From Halostagnicola sp. A-GB9-2 (lineage in GTDB: Archaea; Halobacteriota; Halobacteria; Halobacteriales; Natrialbaceae), in contig NZ_JASJOC010000005.1 in the NCBI RefSeq assembly GCF_030068615.1, positions 239,929 to 303,928 of the forward strand: DNA of 64,000 nucleotides, written 5' to 3'. Shown here one piece after another: positions 8,553-16,781 of the stretch (the first letter of the stretch is position 1; each line of letters opens with the position of its first letter). The position numbers and the translations under genes are program-made. The notes beneath the pieces are model-generated. The model was given only the letters and a program-made list of their open reading frames with translations. It made no database searches and was not told where the DNA came from.

Positions 8553-9704
8553 ATGCAAATAACTGATTACGAACTATTCGAGGTTCCGCCTCGGTGGCTG
8601 TTTCTCAAACTGACGACGAGCGACGGCACCGTCGGGTGGGGAGAGCCGGTCGTCGAAGGGCGAGCGAAGACCGTCCGAAGCGCCGTCGAAGAACTGCTGG
8701 ACAACTACCTCCTCGGCGAAGATCCGGCGAGAATCGAAGACCACTGGCAGCGAATGTATCGTGGCGGGTTTTATCGCGGCGGCCCGATCCTGATGAGCGC
8801 GATTGCGGGTATCGATCAGGCGCTGTGGGACATCAAGGGCAAACGATACGACGCGCCGGTGTTCGAACTGCTGGGCGGGCGCGCTCGAGACCGGATCCGC
8901 GTCTATCAGTGGATCGGCGGCGACCGACCGGAGGAAGTCGGCGAAGCGGCCGCAAAGAAAGTTGATGCTGGATTTACGGCGTTGAAAATGAACGCGACGG
9001 CAGAGCTCCAACGAATCGATTCGCCCGACACCGTCGCGGCGGCGCGCGACCGACTCGCCGAAGTACGGGACGCCGTCGGAGACGACGTGGATATCGGCGT
9101 CGATTTCCACGGCCGGGTCAGCAAGCCAATGGCGAAGCGACTCGCGAAGGCACTCGAGCCGTACGAACCGATGTTCATCGAAGAGCCGGTACTGCCCGAG
9201 CACAACGACGCACTTCCGGAAATCGCCCAGCACACGACGATTCCGATCGCGACAGGGGAACGAATGTTCTCTCGCTGGGACTTCAAACCCCTCCTCGAGA
9301 GCGGTGCGGTCGATCTCATTCAGCCCGATCTCTCTCACGCAGGGGGGATTACCGAAGTAAAGAAAATCGCAGGGATGGCGGAGACGTACGATGTCGCCAT
9401 TGCACCCCACTGTCCGCTCGGTCCCATCGCCCTCGCATCGTGTATCCAGGTCGACGCCTGTACCCCGAACACGCTCATTCAGGAACAGAGCCTCGACATC
9501 CATTACAACAAGACCAGCGATGTGCTCGATTACCTCGCGAAACCGGATATCTTCGAGTACGACGATGGGTACGTGAGCCTCCCCGACGATCCCGGGCTTG
9601 GCATCGACGTAGACGAAGCCGCAGTCCGCGAGCGGTCACAACAGGATGTCAATTGGCACAACCCGGTCTGGAAACACGAGGACGGAAGCGTCGCAGAGTG
9701 GTAA
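8553..9704 (+). CDS. dgoD: D-galactonate dehydratase, enolase superfamily
   Basis: A 383-residue member of the mandelate racemase/enolase superfamily that converts D-galactonate (possibly also related aldonates) to 2-keto-3-deoxygalactonate. The active site is fully visible: metal ligands Asp184 (VDFHG), Glu210 (FIEEP) and Glu236 (ATGERMF), plus catalytic His186 and His286 (APHCPLG). These are each one residue on from the positions known for E. coli DgoD, and the end VDWHNP-type segment (VNWHNPVW) is also family-typical. Starts at the ATG at 8553, 30 bases after a TATA-like box. A deletion-damaged second copy lies at 15778-16480. With uxuA it feeds 2-keto-3-deoxy sugar acids to central metabolism. 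Confidence 0.94.
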   Translation: MQITDYELFEVPPRWLFLKLTTSDGTVGWGEPVVEGRAKTVRSAVEELLDNYLLGEDPARIEDHWQRMYRGGFYRGGPILMSAIAGIDQALWDIKGKRYDAPVFELLGGRARDRIRVYQWIGGDRPEEVGEAAAKKVDAGFTALKMNATAELQRIDSPDTVAAARDRLAEVRDAVGDDVDIGVDFHGRVSKPMAKRLAKALEPYEPMFIEEPVLPEHNDALPEIAQHTTIPIATGERMFSRWDFKPLLESGAVDLIQPDLSHAGGITEVKKIAGMAETYDVAIAPHCPLGPIALASCIQVDACTPNTLIQEQSLDIHYNKTSDVLDYLAKPDIFEYDDGYVSLPDDPGLGIDVDEAAVRERSQQDVNWHNPVWKHEDGSVAEW

Positions 9705-9822
9705 CATCCCGGGTCACAGACAGCGACCATCCTGAGTCGCCTCGCGAAACCGGACGTCTTCGAGTGCCGAGTGTGCCTCTCTAAAACTGAGCGTCAACGG
9801 GAGCCCCAGCTCGGGCAGGATA

Positions 9823-9830
9823 GATATATC
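9823..9830 (+). promoter_or_regulatory. TATA-like box
   Basis: GATATATC is centred about 32 bases before the ATG at 9859, suggesting a leaderless or nearly leaderless transcript for the small unknown gene. Confidence 0.45.
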
Positions 9831-9858
9831 CGACAGCCGCCCATCTGTACGCGATACA

Positions 9859-10224
9859 ATGACCGACGAACAACGATACGGTGCGCGAGTCGTCGACGGA
9901 ACGCTCGCTCTCGAAGGCGAAAACGATTCGCTCGAGATCGGGCCAATGGCGGCCGTGGTCGATTTGATCGGTGGTGAAACCTACACGATCGAGTACACCG
10001 CTCGACAGGGAGCGGTTTCCTGGCTCGAGACTGATGACGATGATACGCTGACACTCGACGTGCGAACGGAATTGACAGATTGGGCCTACACACCCGAGTT
10101 CGTCGCCACGCTCGAGGACTGTTCACTCGAGGAAACGGGCGAGCACGGCTACCCGATTCGGACCGAGGTTTTCGTCGACCTCGTCACCGAAATCTGGGAC
10201 GCGAAAGGCAACCTCGATACCTGA
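9859..10224 (+). CDS. Uncharacterised acidic protein
   Basis: A 121-residue soluble protein of unknown function. Coding is supported by strong haloarchaeal codon bias, high Asp/Glu content and a TATA-like box at leaderless distance. It is predicted to be mostly beta strand in the first two thirds (GARVVDGTLALEGENDSLEIG, TYTIEYTARQ, TLTLDVRTEL) with a short helix near the end (VFVDLVTEIWDAKGN). No membrane segment, signal or metal motif is visible. It stands alone between dgoD and the stress protein. I do not recognise the family. Confidence 0.7.
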   Translation: MTDEQRYGARVVDGTLALEGENDSLEIGPMAAVVDLIGGETYTIEYTARQGAVSWLETDDDDTLTLDVRTELTDWAYTPEFVATLEDCSLEETGEHGYPIRTEVFVDLVTEIWDAKGNLDT

Positions 10225-10319
10225 GATGCCGATAGATGTCGAAATGAAACGCGAACCCCAACAACGTCCCCAACCTCGAGACGCCAGGAACAACTATCGA
10301 GTCCGAAACAGCAACTAAA

Positions 10320-10328
10320 CTTATTAAT
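10320..10328 (+). promoter_or_regulatory. TATA-like box that decides the usp start
   Basis: CTTATTAAT is centred about 27 bases before the ATG at 10351 but only about 15 before the ATG at 10339. The spacing therefore supports a leaderless start at 10351. Confidence 0.5.
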
Positions 10329-10350
10329 CGGGGAGTCTATGGGTTTGGAT

Positions 10351-10815
10351 ATGGATCGTGGATTAGTCGTTATCAACGACACGGAAGCACACAAGCGGCT
10401 GCTCCGGGAGGCCGGACAGTTCATCGCGGGTACCGACGCCGAACTCGTGTTGTTCTCCTGGATGACACCCGAACAGTACGAGGCGGGAATCGACGCCCTC
10501 GAAACGATCGGCGACGTCGAGCACACGACCTACGACGAGTCGACTGCCCTCGATATGACGACTCGGTTCGCTCGAGAACTCGCCGACGAGTCGTTCGTCG
10601 AGGGAGACGCCGATATCGACTACGAGGTCGAAGGAGTCGTGACGGAGGATGACGACATTTCTGACGAGGTTCTCGACGCAGCCGAGCGCCTTGAGTGTGA
10701 TCACATCTTCGTGGTCGGACGAAGCCGTTCCCCCACCGGGAAAGCGATTTTCGGCGATATCGCCCAGCGGATCATCCTCAACTTCGATGGATTGGTAACA
10801 ACCGCGACGACATAG
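10351..10815 (+). CDS. Universal stress protein (UspA family)
   Basis: A 154-residue single-domain Usp. It opens with the family's first strand (RGLVVINDTEAHKRLL), and ends with the nucleotide-loop region ECDHIFVVGRSRSPTGKAIF followed by GDIAQRIILN. Haloarchaea carry many such proteins; they bind ATP or act as stress adaptors, with unknown partners. I chose the ATG at 10351 over the one four codons upstream because of the promoter spacing. It is not obviously in an operon: the next gene is 800 bases away and faces the other way. Confidence 0.88.
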   Translation: MDRGLVVINDTEAHKRLLREAGQFIAGTDAELVLFSWMTPEQYEAGIDALETIGDVEHTTYDESTALDMTTRFARELADESFVEGDADIDYEVEGVVTEDDDISDEVLDAAERLECDHIFVVGRSRSPTGKAIFGDIAQRIILNFDGLVTTATT

Positions 10816-11619
10816 CACAGCGGCCCTCGAAACGCTGTAATCCGTCGCCGTATTTCTCGCAACCCGACTCCCGCTCCGTACTCGCCCGAGTGCCAATTAG
10901 TCCAGCGAGTTGGTTGAACAACACTAAGATAAGAATCAGATTTCGATAGAACTAATTTCTCGTTCAAGTGGGGCTGTTCCAACGGAAACACCGATAATTG
11001 TACCGGAACGACAACTCGGCAGTTCATCGAACGAAGGCGTATAGTAGCGGTAAACACGAGAGATTAAATCATTCGTTCCGATCGATGTACGGGAGATTTC
11101 AGTTACTTGTAGACGATTCTCGGATACCAGACACAGTAAATTTTTCTATTATATTCCACACATAATATAATCATACGCGAGACAGGCCCAGTGTTCAGAA
11201 GTTCATCAATTAGTTCATGCAAATATAGTCGATTTATCCAATTATATAGCCAATCACAGAATCAGTGAACACACCAGTGCACTCTCGGCGTGAGGTTATG
11301 CTATCGCCTCCCCATTGGCAACGGACAAAGACCTCCTCATGATCACTCGACCGGAACGACTAATTTGATTGCACATCGAGTGATTTTTTCTAATAGAAAT
11401 ATATTAGAGACGGCATCTGTTGAGCTATCTCCCCGTGCTACTAGAAGACGCGTCCGCTTGGTAAGCAAAGTGTGGAAAAGAAATACCAATACCTCGCTCA
11501 CGTTCGATTCTGTTTTCTTGGAGCCCTTCCGTACCAATCACATGCGACACGACCGAGAAGCAGGAACGGTCACGGAATCATTCGTAACCGTCTACAAGCA
11601 AGAACCCCCGAGTCAGCAC
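10816..11619. other. Long non-coding stretch
   Basis: About 800 bases with lower GC than the flanks, particularly 11090-11250 and 11380-11410. Open frames are short and show no haloarchaeal codon bias or known domain. I found no strong hairpin, tRNA or transposon end. It could be relic DNA between two islands. Confidence 0.55.
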
Positions 11620-12729
11620 CTACTCACTCGAACGGGAGACAGCACGACGATACTGTACCGGCCACTTCGTTTCGGCGTCTTCGATCCCTAACTCGTCTGC
11701 CGCGTGCGTCCCGAAGTAGGGGTCTCGAAGGAATTCTCGGCCAACGAGGGCGAGATCCGCTCGTCCGTTTCGAATCACGGCATCGGCCTGCTCCGGTTCG
11801 GTGATCCCGCCGACTGCGCCGACAGCGATTTCAGTTGTCCGTGCCGATCGGATCTGTTCGGCGAGTGGGACCTGAAAGTTCGGCCCGCCGGGGACCTCCT
11901 GATCGGGATGGATGCCGCCGGAACTTACGTCTAGGAGATCGACGCCAATATTCTCGAGATCGCCCGCGAGTCGAACCGAATCATCGATATCCCACGAGTT
12001 GCGATCGGCGAGCCAGTCCGTACCGGAAATACGAACGAACACCGGTTTTTCGTCCGGCCAGACGTCACGGACCGCCCGTGTTACTTCACGCAGGAGCCTC
12101 GTCCTGTTCTCGAAACTGCCGCCGTACTCGTCCTCGCGTCGGTTCGTCACCGGCGAAAGGAACTCGTGGAGCAGATAGCCGTGAGCGGCGTGTACCTCCG
12201 CGATTTCGAAGCCCGCCTCGAGCGATCGAGTCGCGGCATCGCGATAGGCTTCGATCACAGCGTCGACGTCATCCAGATCCGCTTTTCGCATCGCAGGCGG
12301 CTTGCCGCCGAAATCCGGGTACGCTTCGGGTGACGGAGAGAGAACCTCCCAACCGCCCTCTTCGGGCTGAATCGGGTCGTTTCCCTCCCACGGTCGGCTC
12401 TTACTCGACTTGTGGCCGGCGTGGGCGAGTTGAATAGCGGGGACCGAACCCTGTTTTCGGATAAATTCGATCGTCGGTGCCAACGCGTCGGCGTGTTCGT
12501 CGCTCCAGATACCCAGATCGTGAGGAGTAATTCGACCTCGCGGCTCGACGGCCGTCGCTTCGGTAATCACGATTCCGGCGCCACCAACGGCACGACTGCC
12601 GAGGTGAACGCGATGCCACTCCGTCGAAAGCCCATCTGGGTCACAGGAGTATTGACACATCGGAGAGACGGCGAGACGGTTCGGAATTTCGTAGTCGTCC
12701 AACGATAGCGAAGTAAACAGATGAGACAT
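11620..12729 (-). CDS. NADH:flavin oxidoreductase, Old Yellow Enzyme (YqjM class)
   Basis: A 369-residue FMN-dependent ene-reductase that reduces activated C=C bonds with NAD(P)H. The N-terminal SPMCQYS with Cys25 is the redox-tuning cysteine of the YqjM/thermophilic class. HAAHGYLLHEFLSPVTNRR carries the paired His residues that bind the substrate carbonyl, and HAGHKS and the late VGREFLRDPY (FMN phosphate end) complete the pattern. Length agrees with the class (about 340-370). It begins at the ATG at 12727-12729, back to back with the BtpA-family gene. Substrate is unknown; roles in enone detoxification or unsaturated-acid metabolism are possible. Confidence 0.92.
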   Translation of the reverse strand: MSHLFTSLSLDDYEIPNRLAVSPMCQYSCDPDGLSTEWHRVHLGSRAVGGAGIVITEATAVEPRGRITPHDLGIWSDEHADALAPTIEFIRKQGSVPAIQLAHAGHKSSKSRPWEGNDPIQPEEGGWEVLSPSPEAYPDFGGKPPAMRKADLDDVDAVIEAYRDAATRSLEAGFEIAEVHAAHGYLLHEFLSPVTNRREDEYGGSFENRTRLLREVTRAVRDVWPDEKPVFVRISGTDWLADRNSWDIDDSVRLAGDLENIGVDLLDVSSGGIHPDQEVPGGPNFQVPLAEQIRSARTTEIAVGAVGGITEPEQADAVIRNGRADLALVGREFLRDPYFGTHAADELGIEDAETKWPVQYRRAVSRSSE

Positions 12730-12826
12730 CGTCGTTGTTTACTAGCTGTCGAGTAAAAACGATCCCGAAGTGCGAGCCCTTTGCCGCTGTTCGTGCATCT
12801 TTGGTACAGGGCCGACCAGACCGATC

Positions 12827-13642
12827 ATGAAACTCCTCGAGCAATTCGACGGTGACCGACCGATCATTGGGATGGTTCATCTCCCGGCACTACCCGGATC
12901 GCCTGGGTTCGACGGTGATCGCGATGCAATTCGTTCTCGAGCACTCGACGATGCGCGGACGCTCGAGGCGGGCGGCATCGACGGAATTATCCTCGAGAAT
13001 TTCGGTGACGCGCCGTTTTATCCGGAAACCGTTCCGACGCACGTGGTCGCGGAGATGACTGCCCATACGAACGCAGTGACAGACGCCGTGGACGTTCCCG
13101 TCGGCGTCAACGTTCTGAGAAACGACGCCGAAGCGGCGGTCTCTATCGCGGCCGCGACGGGTGCCTCGTTCGTTCGCGTCAACGTCCACATCGGCGCGGC
13201 AGCAACCGACCAGGGGGTCCTCGAAGGGAAGGCTCACGAGACGATCCGGCTGCGGGAACAGATCGACGCCGACGTCGGAATTCTCGCAGATGTCCACGTC
13301 AAACACGCGACGCCTGTCGGCGAAACGTCGATCGAACAGGTCGCACTCGAAGCGACCGAACGCGGGTTAGCAGACGGTGTCATCGTCTCAGGGGCTGGAA
13401 CCGGAGTCGAAACACAACTCGAGGATATCGAACGCGTTTCGGACACGCTCGGGGAACTCGAGGACCCCGTGCCGGTCTTCGTCGGAAGCGGCGTGACGGC
13501 CGAGACGATCAGCGACTGTTTTGAGGAGGGCTCAAGCGGCGTTATCGTCGGAACCGCACTCAAAGAGGGTAAAGAGACGACGAACCGGGTCTCGAGAGAG
13601 CAGGTCGAAACGATCGTTGAAACACGGCGAGATCCGCAGTAG
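12827..13642 (+). CDS. BtpA/SgcQ-family TIM-barrel protein
   Basis: A 271-residue protein of the BtpA family. Family-typical parts are DRPIIGMVHLPALPGSPGF at the start, DGIILENFGDAPFYPETVP, PVGVNVLRNDAEAAVSIA and the late VFVGSGVTAETISDCFEEGS. In cyanobacteria BtpA affects photosystem I stability, and SgcQ is encoded with a sugar phosphotransferase system; the enzymatic activity is not settled. Here it sits beside an Old Yellow Enzyme in a sugar region, so a sugar or nucleoside metabolic role is more plausible than one in photosynthesis. The start MKLLEQF at 12827 is preferred because upstream codons are Cys-rich and unlike the family. Confidence 0.85.
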   Translation: MKLLEQFDGDRPIIGMVHLPALPGSPGFDGDRDAIRSRALDDARTLEAGGIDGIILENFGDAPFYPETVPTHVVAEMTAHTNAVTDAVDVPVGVNVLRNDAEAAVSIAAATGASFVRVNVHIGAAATDQGVLEGKAHETIRLREQIDADVGILADVHVKHATPVGETSIEQVALEATERGLADGVIVSGAGTGVETQLEDIERVSDTLGELEDPVPVFVGSGVTAETISDCFEEGSSGVIVGTALKEGKETTNRVSREQVETIVETRRDPQ

Positions 13643-13711
13643 GGCGGTTTAACCACGCGTCGTCGACCGAATTTTTCTCTCGTATCAGCTACTCGGGTTC
13701 TCACTCTTACT

Positions 13712-14452
13712 GGCAGTGTCTAGTTAGGCCAGTTTGAGGGACGAGCAGGTCGTGGAGTTAATTTGGACCAATGCTCGCAGACCTGCTAAGCGATTCTTAC
13801 GCAGCGGGATTTGATGAATGTTGGGAGCGTGAGCGGACGGCAACGCCCGCGGGGGTGTTCGCCGTCCGCCTCCACGCAACCGGATGTTAGCTTCGAGAGA
13901 CACAAGCGGTTCTTCGCTTGATCGGCGTTGAACGGTCTCATCAAGCGATCTGTCAGTGGGTACATCGGCTAGCTGACAGCGTGCCAGACCCGCCGAGGGC
14001 GAAGCCCTCGCGGGTCGCGGTTGATGAGACTGCTGTCAAGATCAACAGCAACTGGTCTTGGGTGTACGCTGCAATCGACCTAGACTCATGGCTCATTCTC
14101 GATGTCGCAGTCTTCGGACGGCAAGGTACCGATTCAGCTGCTGCATTCTTGCACCGACTCACCGAGAAACACGATCTCGCCGACACCGTGTTTCTCGTCG
14201 ATGGCTACGGCTATCTGACTGCCCTCTCTCGTTTAGGGTTGAACGGTCAGCTCGACTACGTCGAGCGAAATCTCATCGAAAAGTGGTTCCACACGCTGAA
14301 GACGCGAGTCGATCGCTTCCACAACTCATGGGTGAGCAGTCAAGCAAGCGTTAGAAGCTGGCTTGAACAGTTTATACAGTACTACAACACCCAACGACTG
14401 CACCAGTCACTCAACGAACAGACACTAACGGAGGTGTAAACTAGACAGCGCC
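13712..14452 (+). mobile_element. IS6-family insertion sequence, inactive
   Basis: A 741-base element with short inverted ends. The left end reads GGCAGTGTCTAGTTAGGCC (13712-13730); the right end, read inward on the other strand from 14452, begins GGCGCTGTCTAGTTTACAC. They share GGC and the core TGTCTAGTT. The inside is filled by one transposase gene carrying an internal stop codon. The eight bases on either side (13704-13711 and 14453-14460) do not match, so no target duplication remains; IS6 elements normally make one of 8 bases. This points to an old or rearranged insertion. Confidence 0.85.
13771..14439 (+). pseudogene. IS6-family transposase interrupted by one amber codon
   Basis: Reading from the ATG at 13771 gives 222 codons of a DDE transposase with a single in-frame TAG at 13888-13890 (codon 40). 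It falls in the helix-turn-helix part, directly after HATGC and before LRETQAVLRLIGVERSHQAI. After the stop the frame is intact through the DDE core: AVDETAVKIN (first Asp), VFLVDGYGYLTAL (second Asp) and NLIEKWFHTLKTRVDRFHN (Glu). A one-base change from a Ser or other codon would explain it. Internal starts after the stop would yield a protein without its DNA-binding domain, so I call it non-functional unless the stop is suppressed. Confidence 0.88.
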
Positions 14453-14796
14453 CGACATGCTCGGTTCTACAAACTTCACAGTCTCAGGCGGGTTGGGTCG
14501 CTCTATTATACAACCCCGTTTCCTCATGAGAAACACTGGTCGGGGCAAATGAGAAAGACGTGAAATACACACATACAGGTGTAAAAGTAAATGTTGCATC
14601 AACAACTCACGATGACGGTGTTTCCATAGTTTGGTGGGTTGCGCAGTTGAAGAGGGGCATTTTCGATTTAAAATCGACATTACACTGCCAATGGGAAGGG
14701 AGATCGATATTCTAACAACACCGAGAGGACGGGTTGGGACACCATCACCATTTCCATAATCGATTGCGTTTCCTATTTCGAAACGTCGTTCCAGAA
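14453..14796. other. Non-coding stretch after the insertion sequence
   Basis: About 340 bases of lower-GC DNA between the IS and the regulator gene. A 60-codon frame on the + strand without a proper start and a frame on the - strand both lack recognisable domains. Close to the regulator's 3' end is the inverted repeat CGTTTC-N7-GAAACG (14767-14785). The stretch looks like debris. Confidence 0.5.
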
Positions 14797-15567
14797 TCAC
14801 ACCTCCTGAAGGAGTGAGACCTCCACAGCATTACTCGCGCTGATTACGAGTCCAGCGATGTCTTCCTCGAGTTTCTTCCCGCTCATTTTATCGATATTTC
14901 CTGCTGCTGTGATCGAAGCAACACTCCCCGAAGGCGTCGTAATCGGTGCCCCAACACACTGAATCGAAGGAACGTGCTCACCGCGTTCGAACGCAAGCCC
15001 GCGGTCGCGAACAGACTGGAGTTCTTCAGTAAGTTCATCCTTCGTCGTGATGGTTTTTCCCGTACACTCGGTGAGACCCCGTTGCTCGATTACTTCGTCT
15101 ATTTGTTCCGTGGAGAGCTGAGAAAGAATCGCTTTGCCGCCTGCTGTGGCATGGAGATAGACAGAACCACCGACTGGCGGAAGAAAGCCACCCGTATCGT
15201 AGGTCACACCGGCTCGATACGCATAGACACCGAGATCGTGTTGGTGAATCATTAAACTCACCGTCGCACTCGTGGTTTCAGCCAGGTTGTCGATCGCAGG
15301 TCGTGCCGCAAGACAGAATTGATTGTGACTTCGTACCCGCTCTCCGATCCCGAGGAACCGGAATCCGAGGCGATACGTTCCGTTATCCCGTTCAACGTAG
15401 CCTAACGACTGAAGCGTTGACAGGTGCTTGTGAACGGTCCCTTTCGAAATGTCGAGTTCCCGGGCGAGTTCCGTTACGCCTGCTTCTCGACGATCTTCGA
15501 GTGCTTCGATAAGTCGAAAGCACGTTCCGACAGCCCGAATCGGTAACTGATCTTGCGTCGTTTCCAT
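14797..15567 (-). CDS. IclR-family transcription regulator
   Basis: A 256-residue regulator. Residues about 12-65 form the winged helix (AVGTCFRLIEALEDRREAGV, TELARELDISKGTVHKHLST, LGYVERDNGTYRLG). Residues 80-250 form the effector-binding GAF-like domain, with SVYLHATAGGKAIL and GEHVPSIQCVGAPI. IclR proteins respond to small metabolites and often control sugar-acid or aromatic breakdown. I start it at METTQDQLPI (15567); the palindrome CGTTTCC-ATA-GGAAACG covers this start codon, which suggests self-repression. Its neighbour upstream on the same strand is the wrecked dgoD copy, so it probably once governed galactonate use and may now control the intact dgoD or the sugar transporter. Confidence 0.9.
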   Translation of the reverse strand: METTQDQLPIRAVGTCFRLIEALEDRREAGVTELARELDISKGTVHKHLSTLQSLGYVERDNGTYRLGFRFLGIGERVRSHNQFCLAARPAIDNLAETTSATVSLMIHQHDLGVYAYRAGVTYDTGGFLPPVGGSVYLHATAGGKAILSQLSTEQIDEVIEQRGLTECTGKTITTKDELTEELQSVRDRGLAFERGEHVPSIQCVGAPITTPSGSVASITAAGNIDKMSGKKLEEDIAGLVISASNAVEVSLLQEV

Positions 15568-15575
15568 AGGAAACG
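15559..15575. promoter_or_regulatory. Palindromic operator candidate on the iclR start codon
   Basis: CGTTTCC-ATA-GGAAACG is a perfect 7+7 inverted repeat with a 3-base centre overlapping the regulator's ATG (15565-15567). TTTCC/GGAAA half-sites are common in IclR-family operators, so self-control is a reasonable reading. Confidence 0.5.
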
Positions 15576-15777
15576 TCCACGCCGAACCATAATAATTGTT
15601 TATCATCGAGAAACAGAGACAGCCATGGATACCGTAAACACCCTTTATTGACACAGACACGGATCCGAGTCAGTAGATATCCCGTTCAAGCTTGGACAGC
15701 GTATCACTATAGTGAACATCGATTACGATCGATTGACAACGCTCAACGTGGTTCGCTACCTCGAGATGGCAACATCG

Positions 15778-16480
15778 TTACCACTCAGCAACGCTCCCGT
15801 CATCATTCCACCAGATGGGATTGTGCCAGTCCACCACTCGTTGGGCCTGTTGTTTGACGTACTGTTCGTTGATCTCGATTCTCAGCCCCGGCCCCTCCGG
15901 TACGTCGACGTAGCCGTCGTCGTACTGGAACACGTCAGGGTTTACGAGGTGATCTAACACGTCGCTAGACTCGTTGTAGTGTATGTTGAGGCGCTGTTCC
16001 TGAATGAACGCGTTGGGCGAACACGTATCGACGTGTATGCAGGAAGCGAGCACAATCGGTCCGAGCGGACAGTGGGGCGCGACGGAGATGTCGTGTGCTT
16101 CAGCCATCGCGGCGACCTCCGGCAGGGCTTCGTTGTTCTCCGGCAGAACTGGCTCTTCGATAAACAGCGGCTCGTGTGGCTCGAGCGCTTTCGCGAGTCG
16201 TTTGGCCATAGTTTTGGACGCACGACCGTGGAAATCCACGTCGATATCCACCTCGATAGAACCCGCCACGATACATTTGCTGCCAGTGGTCCTCGATTCG
16301 AAACGGATCTTCCCCCAGAAGGCAATTATCCAGTAGTTCTTCGATAGCGGCGCGGACGGGTTTCGAGCGACCTTTCACGATCGGTTGACCCCAGCCGACG
16401 ATACCGCTGTTTGTCTCGATACGGAGGAAAAGCCATCTTGGCGGGACTTCGTACAGATCGTAATCGATACTCTCGGTCAT
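15778..16480 (-). pseudogene. Deletion-damaged second copy of D-galactonate dehydratase
   Basis: Read leftward from the ATG at 16478-16480, it begins [20 protein letters not shown] and follows dgoD (8553-9704) to YRGGFYRGG at about residue 75. It then loses roughly 100 residues and changes frame, resuming at [21 protein letters not shown] second, in-frame loss of about 50 residues joins ALPE to VAAMAEAHD, removing the segment with the third metal ligand (ATGER, Glu236 in the intact copy). The rest to the end (SVAEW) is well kept, and Asp/His of VDFHG and His of APHCPLG survive. A working enzyme is impossible. The sequence is a diverged paralogue rather than a fresh duplicate. Confidence 0.93.
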
Positions 16481-16781
16481 TGGCTTATCTCAAGTTACCG
16501 TTTGTGTCACTTTCGGCAAATACGGTTCGTTCACGAAAGTCGAGGGTCGATTTAGTAGCTGCGGTGGTATTTCGACACAGCCGACGACAACAGACTGTCC
16601 GCATTACGGACGAAAACGACCGCACCCATATCGCCACTACAGCCGTTATCTCCGCCCACTGTATCGCGATATCCGATCCGGACGCTGTTGGATACGTAAT
16701 GGGAACATCGGGTGTTACGATAAAATGATATATAGGATTTACCGAAACGTTCATTTAATACCTTCTCTAACATGAGTTTGG
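16481..16781. other. Promoter region of the sugar transporter operon
   Basis: About 300 bases between the pseudogene and the binding-protein gene. The right end is AT-rich. GATATATAGG (16728-16737) is a good TATA-like box about 50 bases before the ATG at 16782, so a short leader of some 25 bases is expected. No gene is seen. Confidence 0.5.

Noticed and set aside
11290..11691. A 133-codon frame overlapping the end of the Old Yellow Enzyme gene
   Set aside because: Poor codon bias, no recognisable domain, and it overlaps a well-supported gene.
14441..14800. A 119-codon frame on the - strand behind the insertion sequence
   Set aside because: It overlaps both the IS end and the iclR end, has atypical composition and matches nothing I know.
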